DNA of 64,000 nt from Xylogone sp. PMI_703. Its lineage: Eukaryota; Ascomycota; Leotiomycetes. The stretch lies in the NCBI GenBank assembly GCA_021399445.1, contig JAJTUQ010000014.1, positions 124,001-188,000 on the forward strand. The letters run 5' to 3'. Positions 35,621 to 46,404 of the stretch are shown piece after piece. Both the position numbers and the translations under genes were made by a program. How positions within the stretch are numbered: position 1 is the stretch's first letter; every line of letters begins with the position of its first letter. Under the pieces are notes generated by a model. That model saw only the letters and a program-made list of their open reading frames with translations, did not search any database and had not been told where the DNA came from.

Positions 35621-36269
35621 TTTTCTTTATTTTGGGTTTTTTCAGGTTAAACAGGTTATTGATATACTTCTTAAGGAATATTTATTCGTTGTTAAACTCA
35701 TAATAATAACTTATCTTATAGCTATAACATTGTTCTTAATACTTTGTATAGAAAATTGTTTTATGATATATTTTCTTTTTGGCTTAGTATATCTTTTCTT
35801 GATCTTCATAGTACATAACCTAGGTATAAGAATCTTGTTGGGGTAGTCATATGTTTTCTCCCAGGGAATAAGATACTGGGTCCTCGTGATATAGTCTGTT
35901 GATAGTGATTTTTTTGAAGTTAAACTATATAACTTTAACTATTATTCCTAATTTCTATATTCTGTACTAAAGAAGCTTATCTCGTTAAAGTGGCATATCC
36001 TAAAAGATATTTCTTTCGACTAATCTCTAGGTTTTTATACAGTTTCTGTCAGAGTAAAGAGTTATTCTAACTAATATCATTCTTTTGTTTATTTGTAGCT
36101 TGTTTGTTTGATAAGGTTAAACAATAAAATCCTTTTACTTTATATGGTTAAAGAACTCAAAACCTTAGAAGACTTTCCGAAAAGATTCTTTTGTTATTTT
36201 TTGGTTAAGTTTTGATATCTTGGGTATTATATATAAAGAATATACTGATAAAATTCTAGTACGTCCCTT

Positions 36270-37608
36270 TTTTTTCGGGGATTCCCAGTCAGCTTGATTG
36301 AAACTGCCCTGGAACTCTTCTTGGATTATCAGTTCTTCTTTAACTTGTCCTGGGTCTGGCAGGTCAGTAATATCTTAATATTCTTCTAAAGAGAAGTTGT
36401 CAGGGTTAATAATTTCTAAACCCTGTTACTCCACTTCTTCTACAGCAAACATTAATATGTCTAGCTCATTAACAGTAAGAGAAAAGACTTCTGAAGATAT
36501 TGTATTCTTGGCATTATGGTAGACTTTTGTCATAAGGTCTTCTGTAAGAAAATTTCATAAGATCTAGTCTACAGACCAATCCCTAACATCTTCTGGTAAC
36601 TCGTCAGAGTCACTCTATCCTATTAATAAGGCGTTACCTGAATCATAAGATTCGTGGTCTTTGGCCAAGGATATTATGAATACAGTTTTGGCCTCCTTTA
36701 ACTTTCCTCTGTCCTTGTTATTATATTCTCAGGTAATATATCTGGCTTATTTATACTTATAGCAGAATTTCTTTTCTTTCCTTTTTTTGTATTACTCAAG
36801 AGTTAGGTTATACTTATTTTTTTCTTTAGATAATCCTTTGTTATAATTCTTGGGACTTTGTCTTTTTTCTCCTGTGATCTTATCAAAGTTTATTGAGTCC
36901 TTTTGATCATTAATATAACTTTTTCGTTTATTTGTCTATGAGAAGTAAAGAATTCTTCTTTTCTTTTCTATATATTATTTATATTAAAAATTGTCAATTT
37001 CCTTAACTTCCTTTATTTATTTAACTAACATATCTGGGCAAGGTCTGATATGAGTCAATTTGTCTTTAACAGATTCCTTTAACCTCTGGTAATATTAGAA
37101 CATCAACACTTTATCCTCTTAATTAATCATATTATTTAGTTGTCGGAATTTAGTATTATAAGCAAAAGTAAAATTAGTCTGTTTTAAGGTATATAATTAT
37201 TGTTCTACTTTATCTGTTTCATGAGAATTCCCGAAGACTTTTTCCATTTTTTCTTCAAAGTTCTTGAAAGATATAAATAAGTTAATAATATCCTACCATT
37301 TTTTTTTATTTTTTTCGGTGAAATTCTCGAAGTTCTCTATATATAACAAAGCTTATTATAACGTTTCTCTTTTTAGGTAAGTAAATAATTATATAATTTG
37401 TTAAAAGTCATTTTGAGACTTATTCTTATATAAGTTCAAATATAAATAAGTTCAAAACTTGAAAAGTTTTAGCTTAGACTTGTTTTCTCTAAAGTTTTCG
37501 ATCTTTCCTAAGTTTAACTTTCTTTCAATGAAGTTAGTCATCGAGTTAAGGCTAGCCTCGGGGGCTTGAGGGTTTTATTGTGAAGATGAGTCTCTGGCCA
37601 TGGTATCT
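36270..37608 (-). pseudogene. Gypsy copy 2 gag
   Basis: Just inside the 5' LTR the minus strand reads MARDSSSQ and MTNFIERKLNLGKIENF with stops. Further down an acidic region reads ESYDSGNALLIG and VEEVE. A zinc-knuckle-like site near 36770 (CYKYKQARYIT) has Tyr at positions where Cys and His are expected, as G-to-A changes would cause. Structural protein of the retroelement; not translatable now. Confidence 0.65.
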
Positions 37609-37630
37609 TCGAGTTTCAAAGTGCTTAAAG

Positions 37631-38234
37631 TGTAATGTTTTTACTAAGGTATAGGTTATTTATTACTCAAATGATAGATGAAGGTAAAGGGCAAGAGAAT
37701 AGTTTCACAAGGCTTAAGATAGTTACTATGAAATGCAGGTATGTTGTAAATCAATTGAGTTAAGCACAAAACTCTTATTTACTGTGAGTTTTATCTACTT
37801 ATATAGAGAATGAATTTCCTTCGAGTCCTATTGATCCTATCGATCCTCCTGGGATCTATGGGATCCATGGGATTTGCTTATCTAATCCAGGTGTTTACTT
37901 AATCGTTAGTACTAACTTTTTGCACGTATAAGTAAATCGCTAGTACAAGCGGAAAAGTAATACTATTTCTCCGATAATATTATTACTTAACTAGTATAAC
38001 TAAAGGGTTAGTACTATAACTCCGATAGTATTATCTTTTAGCTTGTACAACTCTTTTTATAATATTAATGTTAAACTTGTACTATCCTTTCGCTAGTATT
38101 AGTAATACGATAGTATTAATGATACTATAACCAGGACCTTGATAGCTGTCTTATCTAATATTTATTTAACTAAGGCGATGGCTATAGAGGCTCTGTACTT
38201 AAGTCGCTTGTCACAACCCTGCGGGGTCGTGACA
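37631..38234 (-). repeat. 5' LTR of Gypsy copy 2
   Basis: 604 bp ending (plus orientation) in GCGGGGTCGTGACA. It is less mutated than the 3' LTR. It contains the run of GATCC-type short repeats (GGGATCTATGGGATCCATGG) shared with copies 3 and 4 in diverged form. Confidence 0.88.
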
Positions 38235-39480
38235 TGAATATAGAATAAACTAGCAATTATTCTAACACATTATATATTAATCGGTATATCTTCTTTACAA
38301 AGTCTAGCCTGACTATCATCAAATAATTATGTCCTCCGATTTATTCACTATATCATGCTCTAGAAAATTCTATCGAGAAAACTAAATTTAATTAGCTCAC
38401 CGACTTCCGTCAAACCATCTAAGTAAAAACCACAAGCTTATCTACGACCAAAAGATTACTTCCGTACTTTTCGTTAAAGTACCTTTTCAGTAAGCCTTGA
38501 AAGCTTATAGCCATACACTGCCCCTAGCTATCTAATTAAGACTAACTTTTGATATAAAGAAAATTACATATTTTAATAAGAAAATCTTATCGAAAGAAAG
38601 AGAACTAATAGTCATTGACGTTATCTCGCTCATATGTAGATAATCTACAAAAGCTATTATATAAGTAAGAATACTATAATTAAAAGACAACTAACTTATT
38701 AGAAGGTTAGATTCTGTAGAATAAAAAGAAGAAAAGCCTAATTATTATAGTTATTACACTTATTACAACATATACTAACAGCTACTATAACATATGTATA
38801 TGTAAGGTTCATTTATAAAACATCACCAAGGTATAACCTTATTACAATAACATTTATGAATATGATAATTAAAATTTCTTGTCTAATATTCCTTAGGTAA
38901 GATTTACTGATATTTGTAGCTTATAGACAGAACTTGTAATAATACGACTTTAAAATTAATAAATAGAATATATTACAATAATCAGAGGATACTGTTCTAC
39001 TACTATACAGGGTCTTTACAGTTACTTACAGTATGACTTACAAATAGGGTTTACAGTAAGCTATTACTACAGACAATCACTACGTTTCTGTATAACCATA
39101 ACTATTATATATATAAAGCCAATTGTGACTATAGACTCCTTAAGCAATCAAACAATTTTATGGTTTTGTATTCATCCCTGCGTTTGTGCATAAGCCCATG
39201 CCAAACCTCAATAAATTATATTGTATAATGTTTTACTTATTCTACAAATAGTTCTAGTCTTAATATCAATGAATTTTCAGATAATACTATTAAATTCGTT
39301 GTTTCTAAGTGTTAATGATCTAATCACGTGAGGATGGGTCACTCACCTAATCAGGCAGAGAGTTGTAGCTGTAAGCATATGCATAGATCAATCAATTAAC
39401 CATCAGCACATTCAGCATATTCACGATATTTACGTAATCGTACTATGTACTAAAGTATACTAACACTAAGTTATCAAGTA
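38235..39480. other. AT-rich stretch, unidentified transposon debris
   Basis: No long frame. Bases 38330-38640 read on plus as a broken protein-like stretch with few hydrophobic clusters and could not be assigned. Bases about 38790-39200, with a TATATATATAAAG box near 39105, look LTR-like but have no partner in the window. Confidence 0.35.
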
Positions 39481-40440
39481 ATAAAAACTATATTAAAATT
39501 TGTTAGTCCATATAGAAAAAGTTAGTATGTTGTGTATGGAGGGCTACAAATGTTACTACACACAGGTGAAAGCTGACGGAATCAATCAATCCGATCAGCA
39601 ATCTATATTTCGTGCTGGCCAAGACTCTCCAAGGTTATCGGTGTGGCCAGGTCAGTCCGGCCAGTTACCACAGTACATTCGGAATACACATGTGGTTTAA
39701 TCTCGGAACAAACTATCCGCAGACTCGGGTAAACGTTTCCTGTCACGGCGGCGAAGGTTGCTTCGGAGTCGCGGTCCGAAAACTAATCAGTACCATATCT
39801 AAAAGAATTTATTCTTCATTATTATATTATGACAATCACCCATTTTAGAATAAAATACAGAAGTTACAGTAGGTAGAGCAGCTAAGAGGAATATGAGATT
39901 TATGATGTTAAACAGTCCAAGGTAGTGTAATCCGGAGTTTCGAACGTCGAATCTCTGGTAGATGGGGATCTTCAAGCCAAGCAGATGCTCGATTGACAGC
40001 GTAGGCAGACCTGGGATAGGGGATGCCTCTGCATATACCTTTAAGATAGCTTAACATTAAGTCGTTCCCAAAATGCTTACATAAATTAATTGGCTGAGGT
40101 TCGATCTGTGTGATCTGAAAGTGTCTGAACATTGCCCACTGCAGATGCAGCATATTAAGACAGAATCAGACAAGTTTGAAAGATAAAAGTGTTGGAAGAG
40201 GTTTTCGCTATGCTTAGTATTTCACTGTTCTTGTGCGGTTCATGAGTCTAGTCGTCCGGCTTACACAGCACTCACCACTAACCTGGTGGGCGGACTGAGT
40301 TGGAAATACACTATTTAAGCAAGGGCTCGCTTCTACTTGTTCACAATCAACTCGTCACAACACAACAGCTTATGCACTATATTCATAGGTTTTCACCGTG
40401 AGGCTAACAACACGGCCGCTCAAATACGAACAACTATATC
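39481..40440. other. Normal-composition intergenic stretch 3' of the cupin gene
   Basis: GC content rises to gene-like levels. Several 60-80 codon open frames exist on both strands, but none has recognisable features or a consistent exon model. CGGTCCG occurs at 39772. Possibly the remains of a gene. Confidence 0.35.
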
Positions 40441-41072
40441 CTACTCCTCCCGCTTCTTATAGGTGATCATCTCGTTTTCTACAGCACCTTCAACCCCCAA
40501 ACAGACAGCACCAAACCGCGCATAGTCAGTCCTGCTCAGGTTCTTCCAGGCATGCATAGACCCGCGTTGCACGCATATGTCGCCTTTCTTCATGACCCGC
40601 TTCTCGCCACTGTCAAGCGCCAGCTCAAGCTCTCCTTCGATGACGAAGACGTAGTCGAGCGTGTTGGTGCGGTGCATCATACCTTCTTCACCCTTGGGAT
40701 TTGGGCCAAGCTAAGTAGAGCAGTTAGTTGGGGCTTCCACAGACAATAGTTTATGCAAGCGCAGGGATATTAAAAGATGTGCAAAATCTAGAGGCTCACA
40801 GTAATAAATATAGCAGTGCTGCCCCCCGCAGCGGGAAACATAGCATGCGGATACGTTGCTGCTACAGCTTGATGTTGTTTATAATCAGCCTGACCGGCCA
40901 AAATGGGCCCACTCGCAGAACCAGAGGTTGAGTAAACGTAATCGATACGTGAATTTGCACCTCTTCGTTGTACAGGGGGTGGATTATGAGCACGGAGGAA
41001 AGTAGATTTGCCTTCACCCTCATAGGACGTGATGTGGTGGGAGACTTCAGGGAACACGATCGGGGTAGCCAT
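40441..41072 (-). CDS. Small cupin-domain protein
   Basis: 180 residues from exons 41072-40800 and 40710-40441, with an 89-nt GT-AG intron. The C-terminal half is a single cupin beta-barrel: HRTNTLDYVFVIEGELELAL, then GEKRVMKKGDICVQRGSMHAWKN. Motif 1 keeps one His, has Asp where a second metal ligand often lies, and keeps the glycine turn. Motif 2 has GSMHAWKN. Such small cupins act as metal-dependent isomerases, cyclases or decarboxylases and are frequent in fungal metabolic clusters, but this one cannot be assigned. The gene stands alone between transposons, and its frame is intact. CGGACCG at 41211-41217 lies about 140 bp upstream, as in several genes of the 4-22 kb island. Confidence 0.87.
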
Positions 41073-41981
41073 GACGGTATATTTGTGGTTCTGAGTTCAG
41101 TGTGATGTAATACGAGATATGATAGAAAAGAGAATAGTTGGGTATAATTAGTCTTGAAGACCTTGGGGTCTTGTTAAATGTCATTCTGTGCAGGCTATGC
41201 TGATAACGTCCGGACCGGGTGTATAGTTGCGGAATGCCACCGAAACTGAGCCCGTAGAACACTATACACTGTACCGTAATGTACAGTATTTTAGGCTAGT
41301 CAATTTACTCTTTTTACTTTACATATTGCAATATTTCGAATTCATGGAACCTCCACCGTTCCACCACAGACAGATATACGTACAAATGGTTGGGACGATT
41401 ACGGCTCTATAAGGCTATAAATCTGCTGCATATAAAATCAATCGTAGTCGTAAATAATTCATTAACTCTATGTTTCCATATCGTACAATCCAAACTTCAG
41501 CATTATATCTTCTTCGTATTTTAGAGGTAGCGTCGAGGACGCAGGTTGAACGATTTTAGATGCTGCCCAAAAGTTGTTAACCTTCAGTTTTACTGGAAGA
41601 GGAACCGTGATTTGGCCTCTCTTTAATCTACACACCAGTAACGATATTCGAGCAGTAAAGGCTCAGCACCAAACGCAAATACACCCAACAACAACGTTGG
41701 CTGGAACGAGTCTGTGTATGGGTGAGATAAAATTTGGAAAACACATGCTAAAGCATTCAACATGATATATTATTATAAGCACTCACTGTTCAAACCGCAT
41801 ATAGAAAAGCTCTCTTCTTAAGGAAAGCAAACCAGGATTAAATTGATCAGACCTAGAATTAAGAAGTCCGCTAGAGGATGAGGTTGAAAAAGATCGAGAG
41901 GTAATTTCCACAAATAAAAATAATGGACTCCACAAGTATTCTAGAAGCCTCTTGTAATCTTTATTATCAGTAATTTTTTGA
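41073..41981. other. Cupin upstream region and MULE left flank
   Basis: No gene supported. CGGACCG is present at 41211-41217. The ORFs at 41227-41412 and 41574-41765 lack features. The last bases, ATTTTTTGA at 41973-41981, form one half of the MULE target duplication. Confidence 0.4.
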
Positions 41982-44900
41982 GGGGATACTTAAATCCACT
42001 TGACTGTTTTCTTATTTTCACTTTACATAGATCACCTCGCCGATGCCGGCTGTCCGACGTGACTGTTCCCTATATACATTTTATTAGTAATATTAAGTAG
42101 TAGCTGACTACCGGTGTATAACTATAATTAATGCTATAACCGTCTTTTTCTACACTGTATATACGGTAGAGATCTAAGCTTTCAGACTTAACTTTGCGGT
42201 GAGCAATAGCTTTTGCTATAGCTATAGCCATATTATGTAGTATATATAGACTTGCTGTAGTTCTCAGAATATACAATTCAACGATCTTGAATTTATTTCT
42301 TGTGTTTCCTTGAATTATTATACTTTTCAGTTAGCACTACTAATTCTCATCACTTTTTGTTCGGCCATATCCTTTATCAAATGGTAACTATTATTTTTTT
42401 ATGTGGCCCTGCCTCCCCAGAAACATCTTACCCTGATCTATTATCGTTATATACAGCAATTCAGGCCTTTGTGCGTGAAAATGGCTATGTATTCACTGTT
42501 CGGGATAAGTAAGCGAAGAGGGTTACTTATATTTGCGATCGAGGCAGTCAATACTAGTCAAAAGGCAAAAACCCTGATGTTCATCTTTCTAAATAACGTA
42601 ATGGTTCTACGAAAAAGTATAACTGTAAGATGAAAGTGGTGACAAAAAGGGATGAGGACGGTGATAATTAGAAAGTCAAGTCCAGGTTATAGAAGATATT
42701 TATAACTATAATACTTTTGCATTGACTGTAGCCTATTCAGTACACAGAAATAGTACATTAGATCCTCATCTATGTCCTTGATCTTATCCAAGACTAAAGC
42801 TAAAGTCCGGAATACTCATATCCTTAGTATTTTATGTACTGAATTCCCGGAGATGTTAATAACTAAGAGTAATATTACAAATATCACTTAAGGCATAAGA
42901 CATAAGAAATTAAACGGTTAAACATTAATTCAATGATTATTATATGTTTAATCATCTTTTATCTTGATTATTTACTGACAGATTAAAGAACATTTATAGA
43001 AAAAGGACTTCAATCCGTTATACTTACTTAATTCTGCCTAATAACTTGTTTATCTCTTTTATGTCTATCTAAATATAATCTTTTTATATCAAACAATATT
43101 CTGATATTATATTAATAGATTATATATATAAGATTAACTAGTTCTGTATATTATTACTTAATATCTATGTTATAACGAGTAAAAATAAAGTTATTCAAGT
43201 TAGGCTAATATTTTTTTCAGATAAAAAAGAAGATGTTTATAATTAAGTTTTAACATAAATACAAAAGTTAATATAAAAGTACTATATTCTAAAGTTAATT
43301 TTTATTATAACTAATAAAGAATTAACCTTAATAAATAATATTAATACATTTTTCCCAGAATCTAATTATCTCCTTTGTTAATAATACATTAATACGAACA
43401 TATTAACCAGAACAAAGAAGTTCTTTTTAAGACCAGTTATAAAGAATAGAGATATACAAAAGTATTCTCAATTTTGAAAGTTCTTTTAAGTATAAAGAAT
43501 TTTTTTAGATTTTTCTACTTTTGAAGTTTATACATTAAATCTCATTTAATTTTGTACCTTTCTTGATAATACAGTTTAATATACGGAAAACATTTAATTA
43601 GTTTTATGAAAAAAAGTTAGTTTGATATTAGATTGATCAATAGTTATATTTTAGAGTACTTATTATATTAATTATTGAAAGTTGTTATAATACTCTGAAA
43701 ACTTATTTATAACGAAGAATAAAGATCTAAAAAACATATTTAATTGTTTAATATATTTCTGGAAAGTTTAGTATAATAACATTAATATAGTTAAATCTTA
43801 AGAATAACTTCGTCAAAAATATAGTTTAAATATCTTTCTCATTATAATTAAAAGTAAAGTTTATAATTATATATTGAAAAAAAAATAATAAAATAAGTAA
43901 AATTTCCTAAAAATCAGTCTATTACTTTTCGGAGTATAATTATACGATTAAACATTTTTTAAGATTATTATGTTATCATACAATATAAAGAAAACAAAAA
44001 GACAATAATATGATTCTTTTGGAGGATATATGTATTCATTAATATTATACTAGGCCAAATGAATATATTTCTTTGCTTTTGAATATTCGAAAGTCTATTC
44101 TTAATCCACAAGTTGTAAAAAGCAAAGGCAGGCTTAAAAGAGTTCTTAATAAAGGCCGGAAGTCCGATATTAATACAATATCTGGTACTAAATAGTTACC
44201 CTCTGCCTTTGAACTACTTTCTAGTTCAGCTCTACCAGCTCTGTAATCTTCAACTTCAAGAGCAACTTCTCTCTTCAACAATCACTTAAACGAGAACCAT
44301 GCCACCGAATCTGGGCATATAACTAGCAGAGTAAGCCTACAGCGAATCAAAGAACTTGGGATTGATTCATACGAGCCTGAGACGATGCGAGAAAGAGCTT
44401 ATCAACGTGGTATTTCATCAATTTACCATACAGATTCTATTAAAGATACAGCTATATTAGCTAACAGGGGAATGATGGACTTGGAGGGGTAAGACAAGGA
44501 AGATAATGCCGGAATTGAGTCTCAAAAGACCCTAGATTGTATAATAATCTCGGCTGAGAGTGAATCAGCTGAAGGTGAGTCTCAAAAGACTCAAGATTGT
44601 ATAATAATCTCAGTATAACTTCATTTTTGCCATATTAGACAACACATATTTTTGTGCTTAAACTATTATAGGGATAACTGGTTACATAACTGAGTCTCTG
44701 TCAGAACAATTGCGGTTGCGCATACGGACCGTAAACCCTATTGCCTCAATAGGATTAGCCAGGAGAACCCTGATATGCGAGGCTATTCCATTCTCAGCCC
44801 ATTAGTGCGATTACCCCTATAAATTGTACTGTGATTGCACTGTAGGATAGTTAATTTAATTTAATTCTTTGCATTCTACCATAATCGGACCCTGTGTTCC

Positions 44901-45033
44901 GACAGTTTCTTTGTACAATAATAATTTGTATGTAATCACGAGGTGGAGTTGTGCTAAAATATGCTCCGGCATCGGCGAGGTGGTCTGTGTGAAGTGAAAA
45001 TAAGAAAACAGTTAAGTGGATTTAAGTATCCCC
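41982..45033 (+). mobile_element. Mutator-like (MULE) DNA transposon, RIP-degraded
   Basis: Bases 41982-42055 recur inverted at 44960-45033, a terminal inverted repeat of about 74 bp starting GGGGATACTTAAATCCACTT at the left end and differing at only a few positions. The flanks ATTTTTTGA and ATTTTTGAT fit an 8-9 bp target duplication. Total length is 3.05 kb. The plus-strand coding remnant begins with a FAR1/MULE-type DNA-binding domain. The middle is extremely AT-rich. Confidence 0.78.
42385..44620 (+). pseudogene. MULE transposase remnant
   Basis: The N-terminal part is legible: YPDLLSLYTAIQAFVRENGYVF, a stop, then VTYICDRGSQY, SKGKNPDVHLSK and KMKVVTKRDEDGDN (42420-42660). This matches the N-terminal domain layout of fungal MULE transposases. 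The catalytic middle is obliterated. The C-terminal part, 44280-44610, regains normal composition: TSRVSLQRIKELGIDSYEPE, GISSIYHTDSIKDTAI. It ends with a doubled 60-bp unit (ESQKTLDCIIISAESESAEG / ESQKTQDCIIIS). Confidence 0.7.
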
Positions 45034-45111
45034 ATTTTTGATTTCTGATCAGACCTTAGAAGAAGAAAAATAATAATTTCTGTAAATATTGATTAATCTA
45101 GGGCAGTATGC

Positions 45112-45729
45112 TGTAACGTTCCTACGTTGGGGTTTGGCTATTACTCAAATAATAGGCTTGAGAGGTCAAGGGAGCAAGTAAAACTTAGATTGTAGAACTT
45201 TTACTTTGAAATGTAAATATGTTGTAAATTAATTGAGTTGAATACGAGGCTCTTATCTACTGTAAAACTATTTACTTATATAGTATATATTAATGACTAG
45301 ATCTGCCTGGATCCTTATGGTCCTAGATCTAAGAGATCTTATCCAGTCTTAGATCTAAGGAATCTTATTTAGTCTTATTTGTTACATATTTACTTATTTG
45401 TTAATATTAACTTTTTGTATATATAAGTAAATAATTAATACAAACGGAAAAGTAATATTATTTTCTTGATAGTATTATTATTTAGTTAGTATAACTAAAG
45501 GGTTAATATTATAACTTCGATAATATTATTCTTTAGTTTATATAATCCTTTTTATAATACTAATGTTAAACTTGTATTATTCTTTCGTTAGAATTAGTAA
45601 TACGATAATACTAACGATATTATAACTAGGTCCTTGATAGTTATCTTAATTTATACTTATTTAACTAAAATAACAGTTATAAAAACTTTATACTCAGGTT
45701 ATTTGTTATAACTTTATAAAGTTATAACA
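45112..45729 (-). repeat. 3' LTR of Gypsy copy 3
   Basis: Begins TGTAACGTTCCTACG in plus orientation and ends TTATAACA. It carries an internal duplication of about 26 bp relative to its partner LTR. Confidence 0.85.
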
Positions 45730-45829
45730 TTATTTTTTTCTTAGTTTAACTTCGTCCTGAAACTTATAATTAAGATATAGAAGATTTTGTAATAATTCAA
45801 ACTTTCTTTCTTTTTTATTATATCCTTAA

Positions 45830-46404
45830 AGTATTAACTTGAATCTATAGATACCGAAAAGTCAAGAAAGGATTATGAATATATTTGTTTAACTTATTAT
45901 CTTGATAACATTAACAACAAAATAATTCTTTGTTCTTTTTGTGAAGCTAAGAGTTGTAAGTGTTTGGTTGACTTTAATAAGTCATCTTGTTGTACGGAGT
46001 ATATTCGAAAAAAATGTACTAATTATGATACAAAAATTATTTTAACTAAGGATTAAAAAGTTATTAATAAGTAATGTAAAAAATTAAAAAAAGAAGAAGA
46101 AAACGTTATAATGAAGATTTTTTGTTTACGAAAGTAATAACGTCTGTTCGACGAATGTGAGGCCAAAATGGTTTGTTGTAGTTTTTATTCTCTGGATAAA
46201 TTAAATGCTGAGGAAGAAAAGGAAAGAAGTAAACAAAAGCAAAAGGAAAATGAGGTGTTATAATAAATGGAAATTACTTATTAGACTAAGGCTGACCTTT
46301 CCGAGGCTTTCTTCTCTGATACTGATTTTACTACTTATGCCGATGTTTTGTTTGATTTATCCTGGCTTGTTTTGTCTGTTTGTACTTCTTCAGGAGTTTA
46401 TTAA
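45830..46404 (+). pseudogene. Antisense accessory ORF of Gypsy copy 3
   Basis: Homologous to 31637-32245 and 61914-62537; the start codon has become ATA and the frame has stops and at least one indel. It preserves the most informative Cys pattern: CSFCEAKSCKCLVDF, then SSCCTEYIRKKCTNYD, suggesting a small metal-binding module. The LDKLNAEEEKERSK helix and the C-terminal ADLSEAFFSDTDF...FDLSWL block are also kept. Confidence 0.65.

Larger units (their letters stand above)
30943..38234 (-). mobile_element. Complete Ty3/Gypsy chromovirus copy 2
   Basis: A 7.29 kb element with two 604-bp LTRs and a perfect 5-bp target duplication, TGAAT, at 30938-30942 and 38235-38239. On the minus strand the order is LTR, gag, protease, reverse transcriptase, RNase H, integrase, chromodomain, LTR. 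An accessory ORF lies in the opposite direction at 31637-32245. The outer LTR end TGTCACGACCCC is typical of fungal Gypsy elements. Many in-frame stops come from C-to-T and G-to-A changes. No clear tRNA primer-binding sequence is visible beside the 5' LTR. Confidence 0.92.

Noticed and set aside
44045..44281. 78-codon minus-strand ORF in the MULE
   Set aside because: Antisense to the transposase C-terminal part; no independent features.
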